Assembly: GCA_018062585.1 (NCBI GenBank) | Contig: JAGORY010000031.1 | Span: forward strand, 1-12,398 | Source: Candidatus Peribacteraceae bacterium | GTDB lineage: Bacteria > Patescibacteriota > Gracilibacteria > Peribacterales > Peribacteraceae | DNA: 12,398 bases | Reading direction: 5' to 3' | Shown here: piece after piece, positions 1 to 6,967 of the stretch | How positions within the stretch are numbered: position 1 is the stretch's first letter | How the letters are laid out: every line of letters begins with the position of its first letter | Notes under the pieces: model-generated | Seen by the model: only the letters and a program-made list of their open reading frames with translations | Database searches by the model: none | Told to the model about the DNA's origin: nothing | Made by a program: the position numbers and the translations under genes

Positions 1-5
1 CGGGT

Positions 6-1049
6 TTAAAGCGGCTGTTGCTGACTGGCGCAGTGGATGCTGCCGTACCCCCAGATGAGTTCGCGGCAGTCGATGCCGATGACTGTGCGGTCAGGGAAGC
101 ATTTCCCGAGAATATCGAGCGCGACGTCGTCGGAGGACTGGGCGTAGACCGGGACTAAGACCACGTTATTGGCGATGAGGAAGTTTGCGTAGGTAGCTGC
201 CATGCGACGGTCCTCGACCATGAATTTTCGAGGCATCGGAAGCTCGAGAACCGTGAGCGGCCGACCTTTTTCGTCTTTCATCGTTTTCAAGCGGTCGGCA
301 TTCTCGCGCAGTGGCTTGTAGTTGCCGTCATTCGGGTCTTCCTCCATCGCGGTCACGACAGTCGAAGGCCCGACGAAGCGGGTGAGGTCATCGACATGGC
401 CGGTCGTGTCATCGCCTTCGATGCCTTCACCGAGCCAGAGGACGTTGGTCGCACCGAGATAGTCGCTCAAGGCCTTCTCGATCTCTTTTTTCGTCATGTG
501 CGGGTTGCGGTCCGGCGACAGCAGGCAACTTTCGGTCGTGAGAAGTGTGCCGGAGCCATTCACGTCGATCGATCCGCCCTCAAGCACGATGTCGGTATCG
601 AACCGTCGATATTTTTCCAGAGGAATGTTGTCTGCGACTTCGTTACCAACAAGGAGTTCCTCGTACTTGTTGCCGTAGGCGTTATAAATCCACTTCGTGT
701 AGGCCACTTCGTGCGGTGATTCTTTCGTGATGAAGATCGGACCGTAGTCGCGAATCCAGATGTCTCCGGTAACGACTGTGTGCATCCGGAGATTCTTAAA
801 ATTCGCTTTCGAGGCCTTCAGTTTTTTCGTCGCGCGGGCCTGAATTTTCTCATCCGGCACCAGAAGGTTGACGATCTGGTGCGGTGACATCTCCTCAATC
901 ATGCGGACGAACGCTTGCTCCGCTCCGTCGATATGTCCTGCCCATGTCTCTTCCAAGTTATAAGGCCAAGCAAGCCACATGGCGCTCTGAGGAGCCCATT
1001 CTGCAGGCATCCGGAAACCTTCGGCCGACGGCTTACTGGGATTCGTCAT
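6..1049 (-). CDS. aguA: Agmatine deiminase (agmatine iminohydrolase)
   Basis: This enzyme hydrolyses agmatine to N-carbamoylputrescine and ammonia in the cytosol. It is the first step of the two-step agmatine-to-putrescine route. The 347-residue protein is full length (family about 350-370) and has the guanidino-modifying (peptidylarginine-deiminase-like) signatures: WIRDYGP at residues 98-104, EGGS at 157-160, GHVDD at 217-221, and a C-terminal GSIHC with the putative nucleophile Cys340, followed by a QQQP tail. Family members more often read GGGIHC, so the Tyr/Ser in GYGSIHC is a mild variation. It is the last gene of the minus-strand polyamine operon. Its ATG overlaps the aguB stop by 4 bases (ATGA), which suggests translational coupling, and there is no Shine-Dalgarno sequence. 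Stop is TAA. The assignment is firm. Only the exact substrate (agmatine versus aminopropylagmatine) is open. Confidence 0.93.
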   Translation of the reverse strand: MTNPSKPSAEGFRMPAEWAPQSAMWLAWPYNLEETWAGHIDGAEQAFVRMIEEMSPHQIVNLLVPDEKIQARATKKLKASKANFKNLRMHTVVTGDIWIRDYGPIFITKESPHEVAYTKWIYNAYGNKYEELLVGNEVADNIPLEKYRRFDTDIVLEGGSIDVNGSGTLLTTESCLLSPDRNPHMTKKEIEKALSDYLGATNVLWLGEGIEGDDTTGHVDDLTRFVGPSTVVTAMEEDPNDGNYKPLRENADRLKTMKDEKGRPLTVLELPMPRKFMVEDRRMAATYANFLIANNVVLVPVYAQSSDDVALDILGKCFPDRTVIGIDCRELIWGYGSIHCASQQQPL

Positions 1050-1918
1050 TGCTTTTTCGTAATACGCTCATAGAGATCAGGCCGGCGTTCTGATAAAAAT
1101 CTCCACGATTCCTGTACTTTTTTTGGGTACGATATGTCGATTTCGGTGATGAGCACTTGTTCTGTGTCGTCGCCCTTCACGAGTAGTGTTGCGTTCGGAT
1201 CTGAGACGAAAGAGCCACCAAAAAAGTGAGTCGCACCTTCATCGCCAACACGGTTTACGGCTGCGACGTACACTGAGTTGCTTGCGCTGTGGCCTACCTG
1301 TGCCGCTCGCCACATCTGCTCCCAATTCTCTTTTACCTTTGGGTCAGCCGGAGCGACCGTTGGGTTGTCGCCGATGGCGGTGGGATACACGATGAGCGCG
1401 GCTCCAGCGAGCGTTGCGATGCGCGCGAACTCCGGAAACCACTGGTCGTAGCAAATACCGACTGCGATGCGCCCGAATGGCGTCTCATGGACCTTGATGA
1501 CCTCGTCGCCGCTCCCGAAATAGTCTTGCTCGTAGAAACCGGGGTCATGCGGGATGTGTGCTTTACGGTAACTGCCGATCGTTTTGCCGTCTGGCCCGAA
1601 GATGCACGAGGTGTTGTATCTCTTACCGTCTGCTTCTTCGTAGATCGACCCTCCGATGAGCACGATGTTGAGTCTTTTCGCCAGTTCCGAGAGTTCTTTA
1701 CTTACGGGTCCAGGAATGCTTTCCGCTAGTTTCAGCGCCGCGGTGTTTTTTGGCACGATGCAGAAATAAGGACCCGCGAAGAGCTCGGGCAGTATCACGA
1801 TCTTGGCGCCTTTTCCTGCCGCTTCCTCCGTCATGCGGACAGCTTTCTTGAGATTCTCGTGTTTGTTGTCCGTCATGGACATCTGGACGAGGCCGAGTGT
1901 GACGAGGTTTTCATCCAT
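1046..1918 (-). CDS. aguB: N-carbamoylputrescine amidase
   Basis: This nitrilase-superfamily amidase hydrolyses N-carbamoylputrescine to putrescine, CO2 and ammonia, and is the partner of AguA. The Glu-Lys-Cys triad is visible. Counted from the chosen Met these are Glu45 in LPELF, Lys119 in RKAHIPH and Cys156 in GICYDQWFPE. The PELFxGPYFC and FYEQDYF segments are typical of the AguB branch. The reading frame extends upstream to a GTG at 1957 that overlaps the TAG stop of nspC as TAGTG. I prefer the ATG at 1918 because the protein then begins MDENLVTLGLVQM, where AguB proteins normally begin, giving 290 residues, the family length. The GTG start would add 13 residues but would couple directly to nspC. 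Neither start has a recognisable ribosome binding site. Confidence 0.92.
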   Translation of the reverse strand: MDENLVTLGLVQMSMTDNKHENLKKAVRMTEEAAGKGAKIVILPELFAGPYFCIVPKNTAALKLAESIPGPVSKELSELAKRLNIVLIGGSIYEEADGKRYNTSCIFGPDGKTIGSYRKAHIPHDPGFYEQDYFGSGDEVIKVHETPFGRIAVGICYDQWFPEFARIATLAGAALIVYPTAIGDNPTVAPADPKVKENWEQMWRAAQVGHSASNSVYVAAVNRVGDEGATHFFGGSFVSDPNATLLVKGDDTEQVLITEIDISYPKKVQESWRFLSERRPDLYERITKKQ

Positions 1919-1956
1919 ATGAAAAGTACGCACGTACGGTAACAAAGACGGACCCA

Positions 1957-3156
1957 CTACGACAGCCGATTCTTGAAATCTTCGTAGGCGAACTTCTTCG
2001 TATGAACGATGTTGTTTTCCTTATCCATCACGATGATGTCTGGCAGGCGAACGCCGTTGAACGTTGTGTTCTTCACGGTCGTATAAATCGCCATGTTCTG
2101 AAACACAACTTTGTCGCCTGCTTTCAGCTCGTGGTCAAACGAATGTTCGCCGATGAAGTCACCCGAAAGACACGTAATGCCACCAAAGCGATACGAATGC
2201 TTCTTTTCCCTAGGCTTTCCTGCTCCGATGACCGAAGGACGATATGGCATACCGAGCACATCGGGCATGTGTGCTTCTGCAGTTGTATCCAGCATCGCGA
2301 TTTTTCCGTCGTTCTCTAGGAGATCGAGTACCGATGAAACAAGGACTCCGGCGTTGAGGCCAATGGCTTCGCCTGGCTCCAGAATCACCTGCACGCCGTG
2401 CTTCTTTTTGAACTCAGTCACGAGCCTGATGAGTTTTTCGACGTCGTAGTCTTTGCGTGTGATGTGATGTCCGCCGCCGAAGTTGATCCACTTTTTGCCT
2501 TGTAGATATTTCCCAAACTTTTTCTCGACCTGCTGCAGCGCTTCTTCCAGATCGTCGGCACTCTGTTCACAGAGCGCGTGGAAATGTAGTCCGTCGCTAT
2601 CCTCTAGGACTCCGGGGTGCTTTTCACACTCGGCGAGTGTCGAGCCCATGCGTGAACCCTTGGCGCAGGGGTTATAGAGGTCATTGCCTGCTCCTGCGGA
2701 TTCGGGATTGATGCGGATGCCACAGTGGATGCCGGAGTTTTTCTTTTTGACGTAGTCGCGGTACTTGATCCACTGCGCGGGCGAGTTGAAGACAATGTGA
2801 TCGGCGTAGAGAAGTTGCTCCTCGATGTCGCGGTCACTGAAGACGGGTGCGTAACTGTGGACCTGCTTCCCGAATTCTTCGCGGCCGAGGCGAGCTTCAT
2901 TTACCGAGCTCGCGCACACGCCATCTAAGTACTTCTTCACGAGCGGGAACGTCTTCCAAGTGGCGTATCCTTTGAGTGCCAGAAGAACGGTGCAGCCGGC
3001 TTCTTCTTTTACGCGCGCCAAAATCTTCAAGTTTTCTTCAAGAGCGCCTTCGTGGATGACGTAGGCCGGAGTCGTCACTTTCGAGTAATCTAGACTTGCG
3101 AAAAATCCTTCGCGGTCACGTTCCCATGAAGGCTCGAACACGTCGTTCGTGCTCAT
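1957..3156 (-). CDS. nspC: Carboxynorspermidine/carboxyspermidine decarboxylase
   Basis: This PLP-dependent fold-type III (alanine-racemase-fold) decarboxylase removes the carboxyl group from carboxyspermidine or carboxynorspermidine, giving spermidine or norspermidine. The 399 residues carry the expected landmarks: the PLP lysine Lys62 in LALKGYATW, HFHALCEQ at 191-198, GGGHHIT at 227-233, EPGEAI at 260-265, TAEAHMPDVLGMPYRP near 292-307, and Cys329 in GITCLSGD. The HALCE, GGGHHIT and CLxGD motifs separate this family from diaminopimelate and ornithine decarboxylases. Its ATG overlaps the stop of the upstream carboxyspermidine synthase by 4 bases, and its TAG touches the aguB frame, so it is translated within one operon. 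Because putrescine, not diaminopropane, is made by the neighbouring genes, spermidine is the likelier product. That choice is inference. Confidence 0.93.
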   Translation of the reverse strand: MSTNDVFEPSWERDREGFFASLDYSKVTTPAYVIHEGALEENLKILARVKEEAGCTVLLALKGYATWKTFPLVKKYLDGVCASSVNEARLGREEFGKQVHSYAPVFSDRDIEEQLLYADHIVFNSPAQWIKYRDYVKKKNSGIHCGIRINPESAGAGNDLYNPCAKGSRMGSTLAECEKHPGVLEDSDGLHFHALCEQSADDLEEALQQVEKKFGKYLQGKKWINFGGGHHITRKDYDVEKLIRLVTEFKKKHGVQVILEPGEAIGLNAGVLVSSVLDLLENDGKIAMLDTTAEAHMPDVLGMPYRPSVIGAGKPREKKHSYRFGGITCLSGDFIGEHSFDHELKAGDKVVFQNMAIYTTVKNTTFNGVRLPDIIVMDKENNIVHTKKFAYEDFKNRLS

Positions 3157-4385
3157 GGAGTGAGGGAGTCGGGGAGTGGATCGTGGTCGACAACCTTGAA
3201 CGGCAGGCCGTTCTTCGAGACGACGTTCAGGAACGGCTCCGGATCAAGCTCTTCGATGTTGTAGACACCTTTGCCTGACCAGATGCCTTTCATGAGCATC
3301 ATGGCGGCTGCCATCGCTGGCACTCCTGTGGTGTACGAGATGGCTTGTGATCCAACTTCACGGAAACATGCGGCGTGATCGCAGACGTTGTAGATGTACT
3401 TCGTGAATTCTTTGCCTGCTTTCTTGCCGGTCACGATGCAGCCGATGTTGGTCTTACCGGTGTACTTGGTCGCAAGCGAGGCGGGGTTGGGGAGCAGTGC
3501 CTTCAGAAATTTGATCGGGACGATCTTCTTGCCGTCGTACTCCACCTCGTCGATACGCGTGATGCCGATATTTTGCATGACCTTGAGGTGCGTGATGTAG
3601 TTTTGGGAGAACGTCATCCAGAAACGGATGCGCTCAAGCCCTGGCAGGTTCTTCGCGAGCGATTCCAGCTCCTCATGGTACAGAAGATAGCTGTCCTTCT
3701 CGCCGATCTGCGGATAGTTGAATCCGAAGTGGATGCTCTTGTCGTCGAGGATCGGCGGCGTCTTCACCCACTTGCCCTTCTTCCAGTGTTTCACGACCTG
3801 CGTTACTTCGCGGATGTTGATCTCGGGGTTGAAGTTTGTGGCGAACGCTTTGCCGTGGTTACCGGCGTTGGCGTCCAAAATATCCACGTTCCGGACGGTG
3901 TCGAAGAACTTCTTGAGGAGATACGCGCAGTACGCGTTCGTGACACCCGGGTCAAAACCAGCGCCGAGGACGGCCATGATGCCGGCGTCCTTGAATCGCT
4001 TCTTGTAGGCCCACTGCCAGCTGTACTCGAATTCGGCTTTATCGATTGGCTCGTAGTTCGCGGTGTCCATGTAGTGCGTCTTGGTTGCGAGACACGCGTC
4101 CATGATCGTGAGATCTTGATACGGCAACGCAAGATTGAGAACAAGGTACGGCTTCACCTTCTTGATGAGCGCGATAACCTGCTTGGTCTTATCGGCGTCT
4201 ACAGCATGCGTTGTGATGGTGACACCCCAGCGCTTCTTGATGTCCTTCTTGATCGCATCCGGCTTCGAGAGACTACGGGAAGCGAGATGAATTTTCCGGA
4301 AGACGTCAGAATTCATGGCGCACTTATGTGCGGTGACCGAGCCGACTCCGCCGGCGCCGATGATGAGGATGGTTCCGTTTGGCAT
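3153..4385 (-). CDS. Carboxyspermidine synthase (saccharopine-dehydrogenase-like)
   Basis: This NAD(P)H-dependent enzyme reductively condenses aspartate semialdehyde with a diamine (putrescine here, by context) to carboxyspermidine. It belongs to the saccharopine dehydrogenase (LYS9-like) family. An N-terminal Rossmann motif IIGAGGVGSVTAHKCAMN follows the start. Further family blocks are ALPYQDLTIMDACL, THYMDTANYEP, GAGFDPGVTNAYCAYL and DANAGNHGKAFATNFNPE. The last two are typical of the carboxynorspermidine synthase branch. The frame opens at an ATG at 4403, but I choose the ATG at 4385 (410 residues). MPNGTILIIGAGG then matches the usual short N terminus, and a good promoter (TATAAT at 4395-4400) lies just upstream. 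It sits 10 bases after asd, which makes its substrate, and overlaps nspC, which uses its product. A carboxyaminopropylagmatine dehydrogenase activity is possible but less favoured because aguA and aguB are present. Confidence 0.9.
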   Translation of the reverse strand: MPNGTILIIGAGGVGSVTAHKCAMNSDVFRKIHLASRSLSKPDAIKKDIKKRWGVTITTHAVDADKTKQVIALIKKVKPYLVLNLALPYQDLTIMDACLATKTHYMDTANYEPIDKAEFEYSWQWAYKKRFKDAGIMAVLGAGFDPGVTNAYCAYLLKKFFDTVRNVDILDANAGNHGKAFATNFNPEINIREVTQVVKHWKKGKWVKTPPILDDKSIHFGFNYPQIGEKDSYLLYHEELESLAKNLPGLERIRFWMTFSQNYITHLKVMQNIGITRIDEVEYDGKKIVPIKFLKALLPNPASLATKYTGKTNIGCIVTGKKAGKEFTKYIYNVCDHAACFREVGSQAISYTTGVPAMAAAMMLMKGIWSGKGVYNIEELDPEPFLNVVSKNGLPFKVVDHDPLPDSLTP

Positions 4386-4394
4386 AGGACCAAA

Positions 4395-4422
4395 ATTATA
4401 CATACGACTTCGCTTTCAGCAA
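4395..4422 (-). promoter_or_regulatory. Internal promoter for the carboxyspermidine synthase operon
   Basis: Read on the minus strand, TTGCTG (4417-4422) and a perfect TATAAT (4395-4400) are separated by 16 bases. They lie inside the last codons and stop of asd. Transcription would be expected to start near 4388, only about three bases before the ATG at 4385, giving an effectively leaderless mRNA. This would let the four downstream polyamine genes be transcribed apart from asd, and it supports the 4385 start. Predicted by eye only. Confidence 0.5.
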
Positions 4423-5478
4423 TTCGGCGATGAGTACTCCGCCACCGGCGGCTCCGCGAATCGTGTTATGCGACAGTCCGACGAACTTCCAGTGCAAAAC
4501 CGGATCCTCGCGGAGTCGTCCCACTGACACCGTCATGCCCTTGTCATTGTCGCGGTCGAGTCGTGGCTGTGGGCGGTTCGCTTCTTCCCTATACGTGATG
4601 GCGTGTGCGGGCGCAGACGGAAGATCTAGGTCCTGCGGTGGGCCCTTGAATGCCTTCCAAGCCGCCAAGATTTCTTTCTCTGTAGGCTTCTTTTCACAGC
4701 TGAACGACACGCATGCGAGGTGACCATCGAGCGTCGGTACGCGGTTGCAGTGCGCCGAGATCGTGAAAGATTCGTCAGGTGAGAGAGCGTTGCCTTTGAT
4801 CGAACCGAAAATTTTCCTCGGTTCCAATTCAGACTTCTCCTCCTCTCCTTTAATGAGTGGAATGACGTTCTCGAGAATATCGAGTGACGCGACTCCTGGG
4901 TGACCGGCGCCCGAGACCGCTTGCATCGTGGTCACGATAACGTGCTTCAGGCCGAACTTTTCTTTGAGGGCGGCGAGTGGTGCCACGTAGCTCTGGATTG
5001 AGCAGTTCGGTTTCACGACGATGAACCCTTTGTCCCAGCCACGGTTTTTTTGCTGGATTACAATCATATCGAGGTGTTCGGGGTTCACTTCCGGAATGAT
5101 CATCGGCACGTCAGGCGTCATGCGGTGCGTCGACGCATTCGAAACGACCGGGATGCCGGCAGAGGCGTATTTCTCTTCCCATTCTTTTGCGATATCAGAA
5201 TCAAGCGCCGAGAAAACAAAATCACAGTTCTTTTTCACGGCATCAAGATCATCAACGGTGTGGACGACAAGTTTTTTGACGTTCTCCGGAAACGCATGCT
5301 TCATGTGCCAACGACCGGCGACGGCGTCAGCGTAGGTTTTACCGGCCGACGAGGGGCTCGCCACAACGTGCGTGACGTCGAACCACGGATGCTCATGCAG
5401 CAAAGAAATATACTGCTGTCCGACCATGCCGGTTGCGCCGAGGACGGCAACTCTACTTTTTTTCTGGGGGGATTTCAT
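4396..5478 (-). CDS. asd: Aspartate-semialdehyde dehydrogenase (archaeal/fungal-type)
   Basis: Asd reduces 4-aspartyl phosphate to aspartate semialdehyde with NADPH. Counted from the chosen Met, the N-terminal nucleotide-binding motif is VAVLGATGMVGQQY, the catalytic cysteine is Cys159 in VKPNCSIQ, and a probable catalytic histidine is His243 in ISAHCNRVPTLDGH. The blocks AVSGAGHPGV, LDILENVIPLIKGEEEK and SAHCNRVPxxDGH resemble the archaeal/fungal form of the enzyme more than the common Gram-negative form. The frame continues upstream to 5505 with in-frame Mets at 5490 and 5478. I choose 5478 (360 residues) because it puts a short N terminus before the Rossmann strand and leaves a TATGAT box 7 bases upstream. 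Asd leads the minus-strand operon and is divergent from lysC, so the two make aspartate semialdehyde for the synthase encoded next. No dapA or hom homologue is in the window. Confidence 0.93.
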   Translation of the reverse strand: MKSPQKKSRVAVLGATGMVGQQYISLLHEHPWFDVTHVVASPSSAGKTYADAVAGRWHMKHAFPENVKKLVVHTVDDLDAVKKNCDFVFSALDSDIAKEWEEKYASAGIPVVSNASTHRMTPDVPMIIPEVNPEHLDMIVIQQKNRGWDKGFIVVKPNCSIQSYVAPLAALKEKFGLKHVIVTTMQAVSGAGHPGVASLDILENVIPLIKGEEEKSELEPRKIFGSIKGNALSPDESFTISAHCNRVPTLDGHLACVSFSCEKKPTEKEILAAWKAFKGPPQDLDLPSAPAHAITYREEANRPQPRLDRDNDKGMTVSVGRLREDPVLHWKFVGLSHNTIRGAAGGGVLIAELLKAKSYV

Positions 5479-5485
5479 GCGCGGA

Positions 5486-5491
5486 ATCATA
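5486..5491 (-). promoter_or_regulatory. Possible -10 box of asd
   Basis: On the minus strand TATGAT (one mismatch to TATAAT) ends 7 bases before the chosen asd ATG at 5478. I find no convincing -35 hexamer at 16-18 bases, so this rests on the -10 box and on its likeness to the spacing seen upstream of other genes here. The rest of the 5479-5580 divergent gap holds nothing else clear. Confidence 0.3.
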
Positions 5492-5544
5492 CAGGAAATA
5501 CACATTCCTCGCTGAAATTACTTTGGCCATTTTTCTTCACGCTC

Positions 5545-5572
5545 TTGCATCCACGTCCCGAATCGGCACACT
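5545..5572 (+). promoter_or_regulatory. Weak candidate promoter of lysC
   Basis: TTGCAT (5545-5550) is followed after 16 bases by CACACT (5567-5572), a poor -10 match, ending 8 bases before the lysC ATG at 5581. No Shine-Dalgarno sequence is present in that gap. The spacing matches the better promoters in this window, but the -10 box alone would not be convincing. Confidence 0.25.
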
Positions 5573-5580
5573 ACTGACCT

Positions 5581-6921
5581 ATGATCGTCATGAAATTCGG
5601 CGGCACGTCGGTCGGGAGCGCGAAGGCGATCTCGGAAGTGGCTGCGATCGTGAAGCTTTATCAGAAGAGGAAGCCGGTCGTCGTGGTGTCTGCGGTATCC
5701 GGCGTCACCGATACGCTCATTCGCTTGGCGCAAGCTGCGGCCGAAGGAGGCGGGACCGATATTCTTCAGAGTATTCACGGCCGGCACACGGATATTTTGC
5801 AGGACCTTAAACTTTCGCCGACGCTGCTTGAGAAACAGTTTGCAGAACTAGAATCTCTCGTGAAACAGACTCACAGAAAGAAGGGCAAGCTTACGAAGAA
5901 AACGCTCGATGTCTTTCAGTCGTTTGGGGAACGGATGTCCTCGGTCATCGTTGCTGCGGCCATCACGAAGCACGGCGTACCTTCCAAAGGTTTCCCCGCA
6001 TGGGAGCTTGGGATGATCACGGACGGAGTATTCGGTGACGCTGAGCCCCTGAAGTCGTCTTTCCCGCTCCTGAAGAAGAGGATTTCGGCGCTGAACGTCG
6101 TTCCCGTCGTTACCGGTTTCATTGGCAAGACTGAAAAAGGCGACATCGTAACGCTCGGACGTGGAGGATCGGACTACACTGCTGCCATTCTCGGGGCCGC
6201 GCTCAAGGCGGAAGCGATCCAGATCTGGAAAGAAGTCGATGGTTTTCTCACGACTGATCCGCGGATCGTCCCTGAAGCCAAGGTCGTCCATGAATTGGCA
6301 TTTGAGGAGGCATGTGAACTCGCGTACTTCGGTGCAAAAGTCCTGCATCCCAAGACGATCCTCCCAGCGATGGATGCAGGTGTGCCGGTACAGGTCCTCA
6401 ATACGTTCAAGCCTGAAGGAAAAGGTACGACGATCGTGAGTAGTTTTGAGGAGCGGCACGGCAAGAGCCACACCGTGGAGGCGTTCTCCAGAAAGAAGGG
6501 GATTACGGTCATTCACATCCGCTCCCCTGAGTTCTTCGATGGCAGCGGCCTCATGGCGAATGTGTTTAAGATTTTTGAAAAACATCGTACGAGTGTGGAT
6601 CTTATTGCGACATCTGTGGTGAGCGTTTCCCTTACGATAGATGACTGTGAACATCTGGATGGCATTGTTCAGGATCTGAGCTCACTTGGTGAAGTAAAAG
6701 TCGTATCAGGCAAAGCGATCATCTGCATGGTGGGTGGCAGTATCAACGCCGCAGGAGTCGCTGGGCGCATCTTCACGGTGCTTGGTGCGCACGAGATTCC
6801 GGTCGAGATGATCTCGCAGGCGGCGGGTGGCGTGAGCATGACGTTTGTCGTCGATGAGGGTGACACCGAGCGTGCGCTTCACGTTCTGCACGACACGTTC
6901 ATCGGCACAATCGGCACATAG
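5581..6921 (+). CDS. lysC: Aspartate kinase (monofunctional, two ACT domains)
   Basis: LysC phosphorylates aspartate to 4-aspartyl phosphate, the substrate of Asd. The 446-residue protein has the amino-acid-kinase domain first: VMKFGGTSVGS at residues 3-13, then VTLGRGGSDYTAA, the KEVDGFLTTDPR block and the AYFGAKVLHPKT block in mid-protein. Two C-terminal ACT regions follow, around 305-350 (GITVIHIRSPEF, SVDLIATSVVSVSLTID) and 370-440 (AIICMVGGSI, EIPVEMISQAAGG). The SVDLIATS region resembles allosterically controlled monofunctional kinases such as E. coli LysC, so feedback control by an amino acid is likely, but the effector cannot be read from sequence. It is divergent from asd across about 100 bases. 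Its C terminus IGTIGT is encoded by a tandem 9-base duplication. Length is normal and the ATG is unambiguous. Confidence 0.95.
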   Translation: MIVMKFGGTSVGSAKAISEVAAIVKLYQKRKPVVVVSAVSGVTDTLIRLAQAAAEGGGTDILQSIHGRHTDILQDLKLSPTLLEKQFAELESLVKQTHRKKGKLTKKTLDVFQSFGERMSSVIVAAAITKHGVPSKGFPAWELGMITDGVFGDAEPLKSSFPLLKKRISALNVVPVVTGFIGKTEKGDIVTLGRGGSDYTAAILGAALKAEAIQIWKEVDGFLTTDPRIVPEAKVVHELAFEEACELAYFGAKVLHPKTILPAMDAGVPVQVLNTFKPEGKGTTIVSSFEERHGKSHTVEAFSRKKGITVIHIRSPEFFDGSGLMANVFKIFEKHRTSVDLIATSVVSVSLTIDDCEHLDGIVQDLSSLGEVKVVSGKAIICMVGGSINAAGVAGRIFTVLGAHEIPVEMISQAAGGVSMTFVVDEGDTERALHVLHDTFIGTIGT

Positions 6922-6953
6922 GGGTTTCCAAAACTGTGTACGATGAATTCCAC

Positions 6954-6962
6954 ACCCCCCCC
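6954..6962 (+). repeat. C9 homopolymer just upstream of the DHS-like gene
   Basis: Nine consecutive C residues lie 5 bases before the ATG at 6968, where a ribosome binding site would normally sit. There is no purine-rich Shine-Dalgarno alternative in the 46-base gap after lysC. Such a tract is prone to slippage and could alter leader length. That effect is inference. Confidence 0.6.
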
Positions 6963-6967
6963 TGATT

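Noticed and set aside
3375..4433. A long plus-strand open frame of 352 codons opposite the carboxyspermidine synthase
   Set aside because: It is antisense to a well-supported conserved enzyme, has a repetitive Val/Leu/Arg/Asp composition typical of a reversed coding frame, and shows no recognisable motif.
5848..6654. A 268-codon minus-strand open frame inside lysC
   Set aside because: It lies wholly opposite the conserved kinase and ACT regions of lysC and its Arg/His-rich translation has no domain features.
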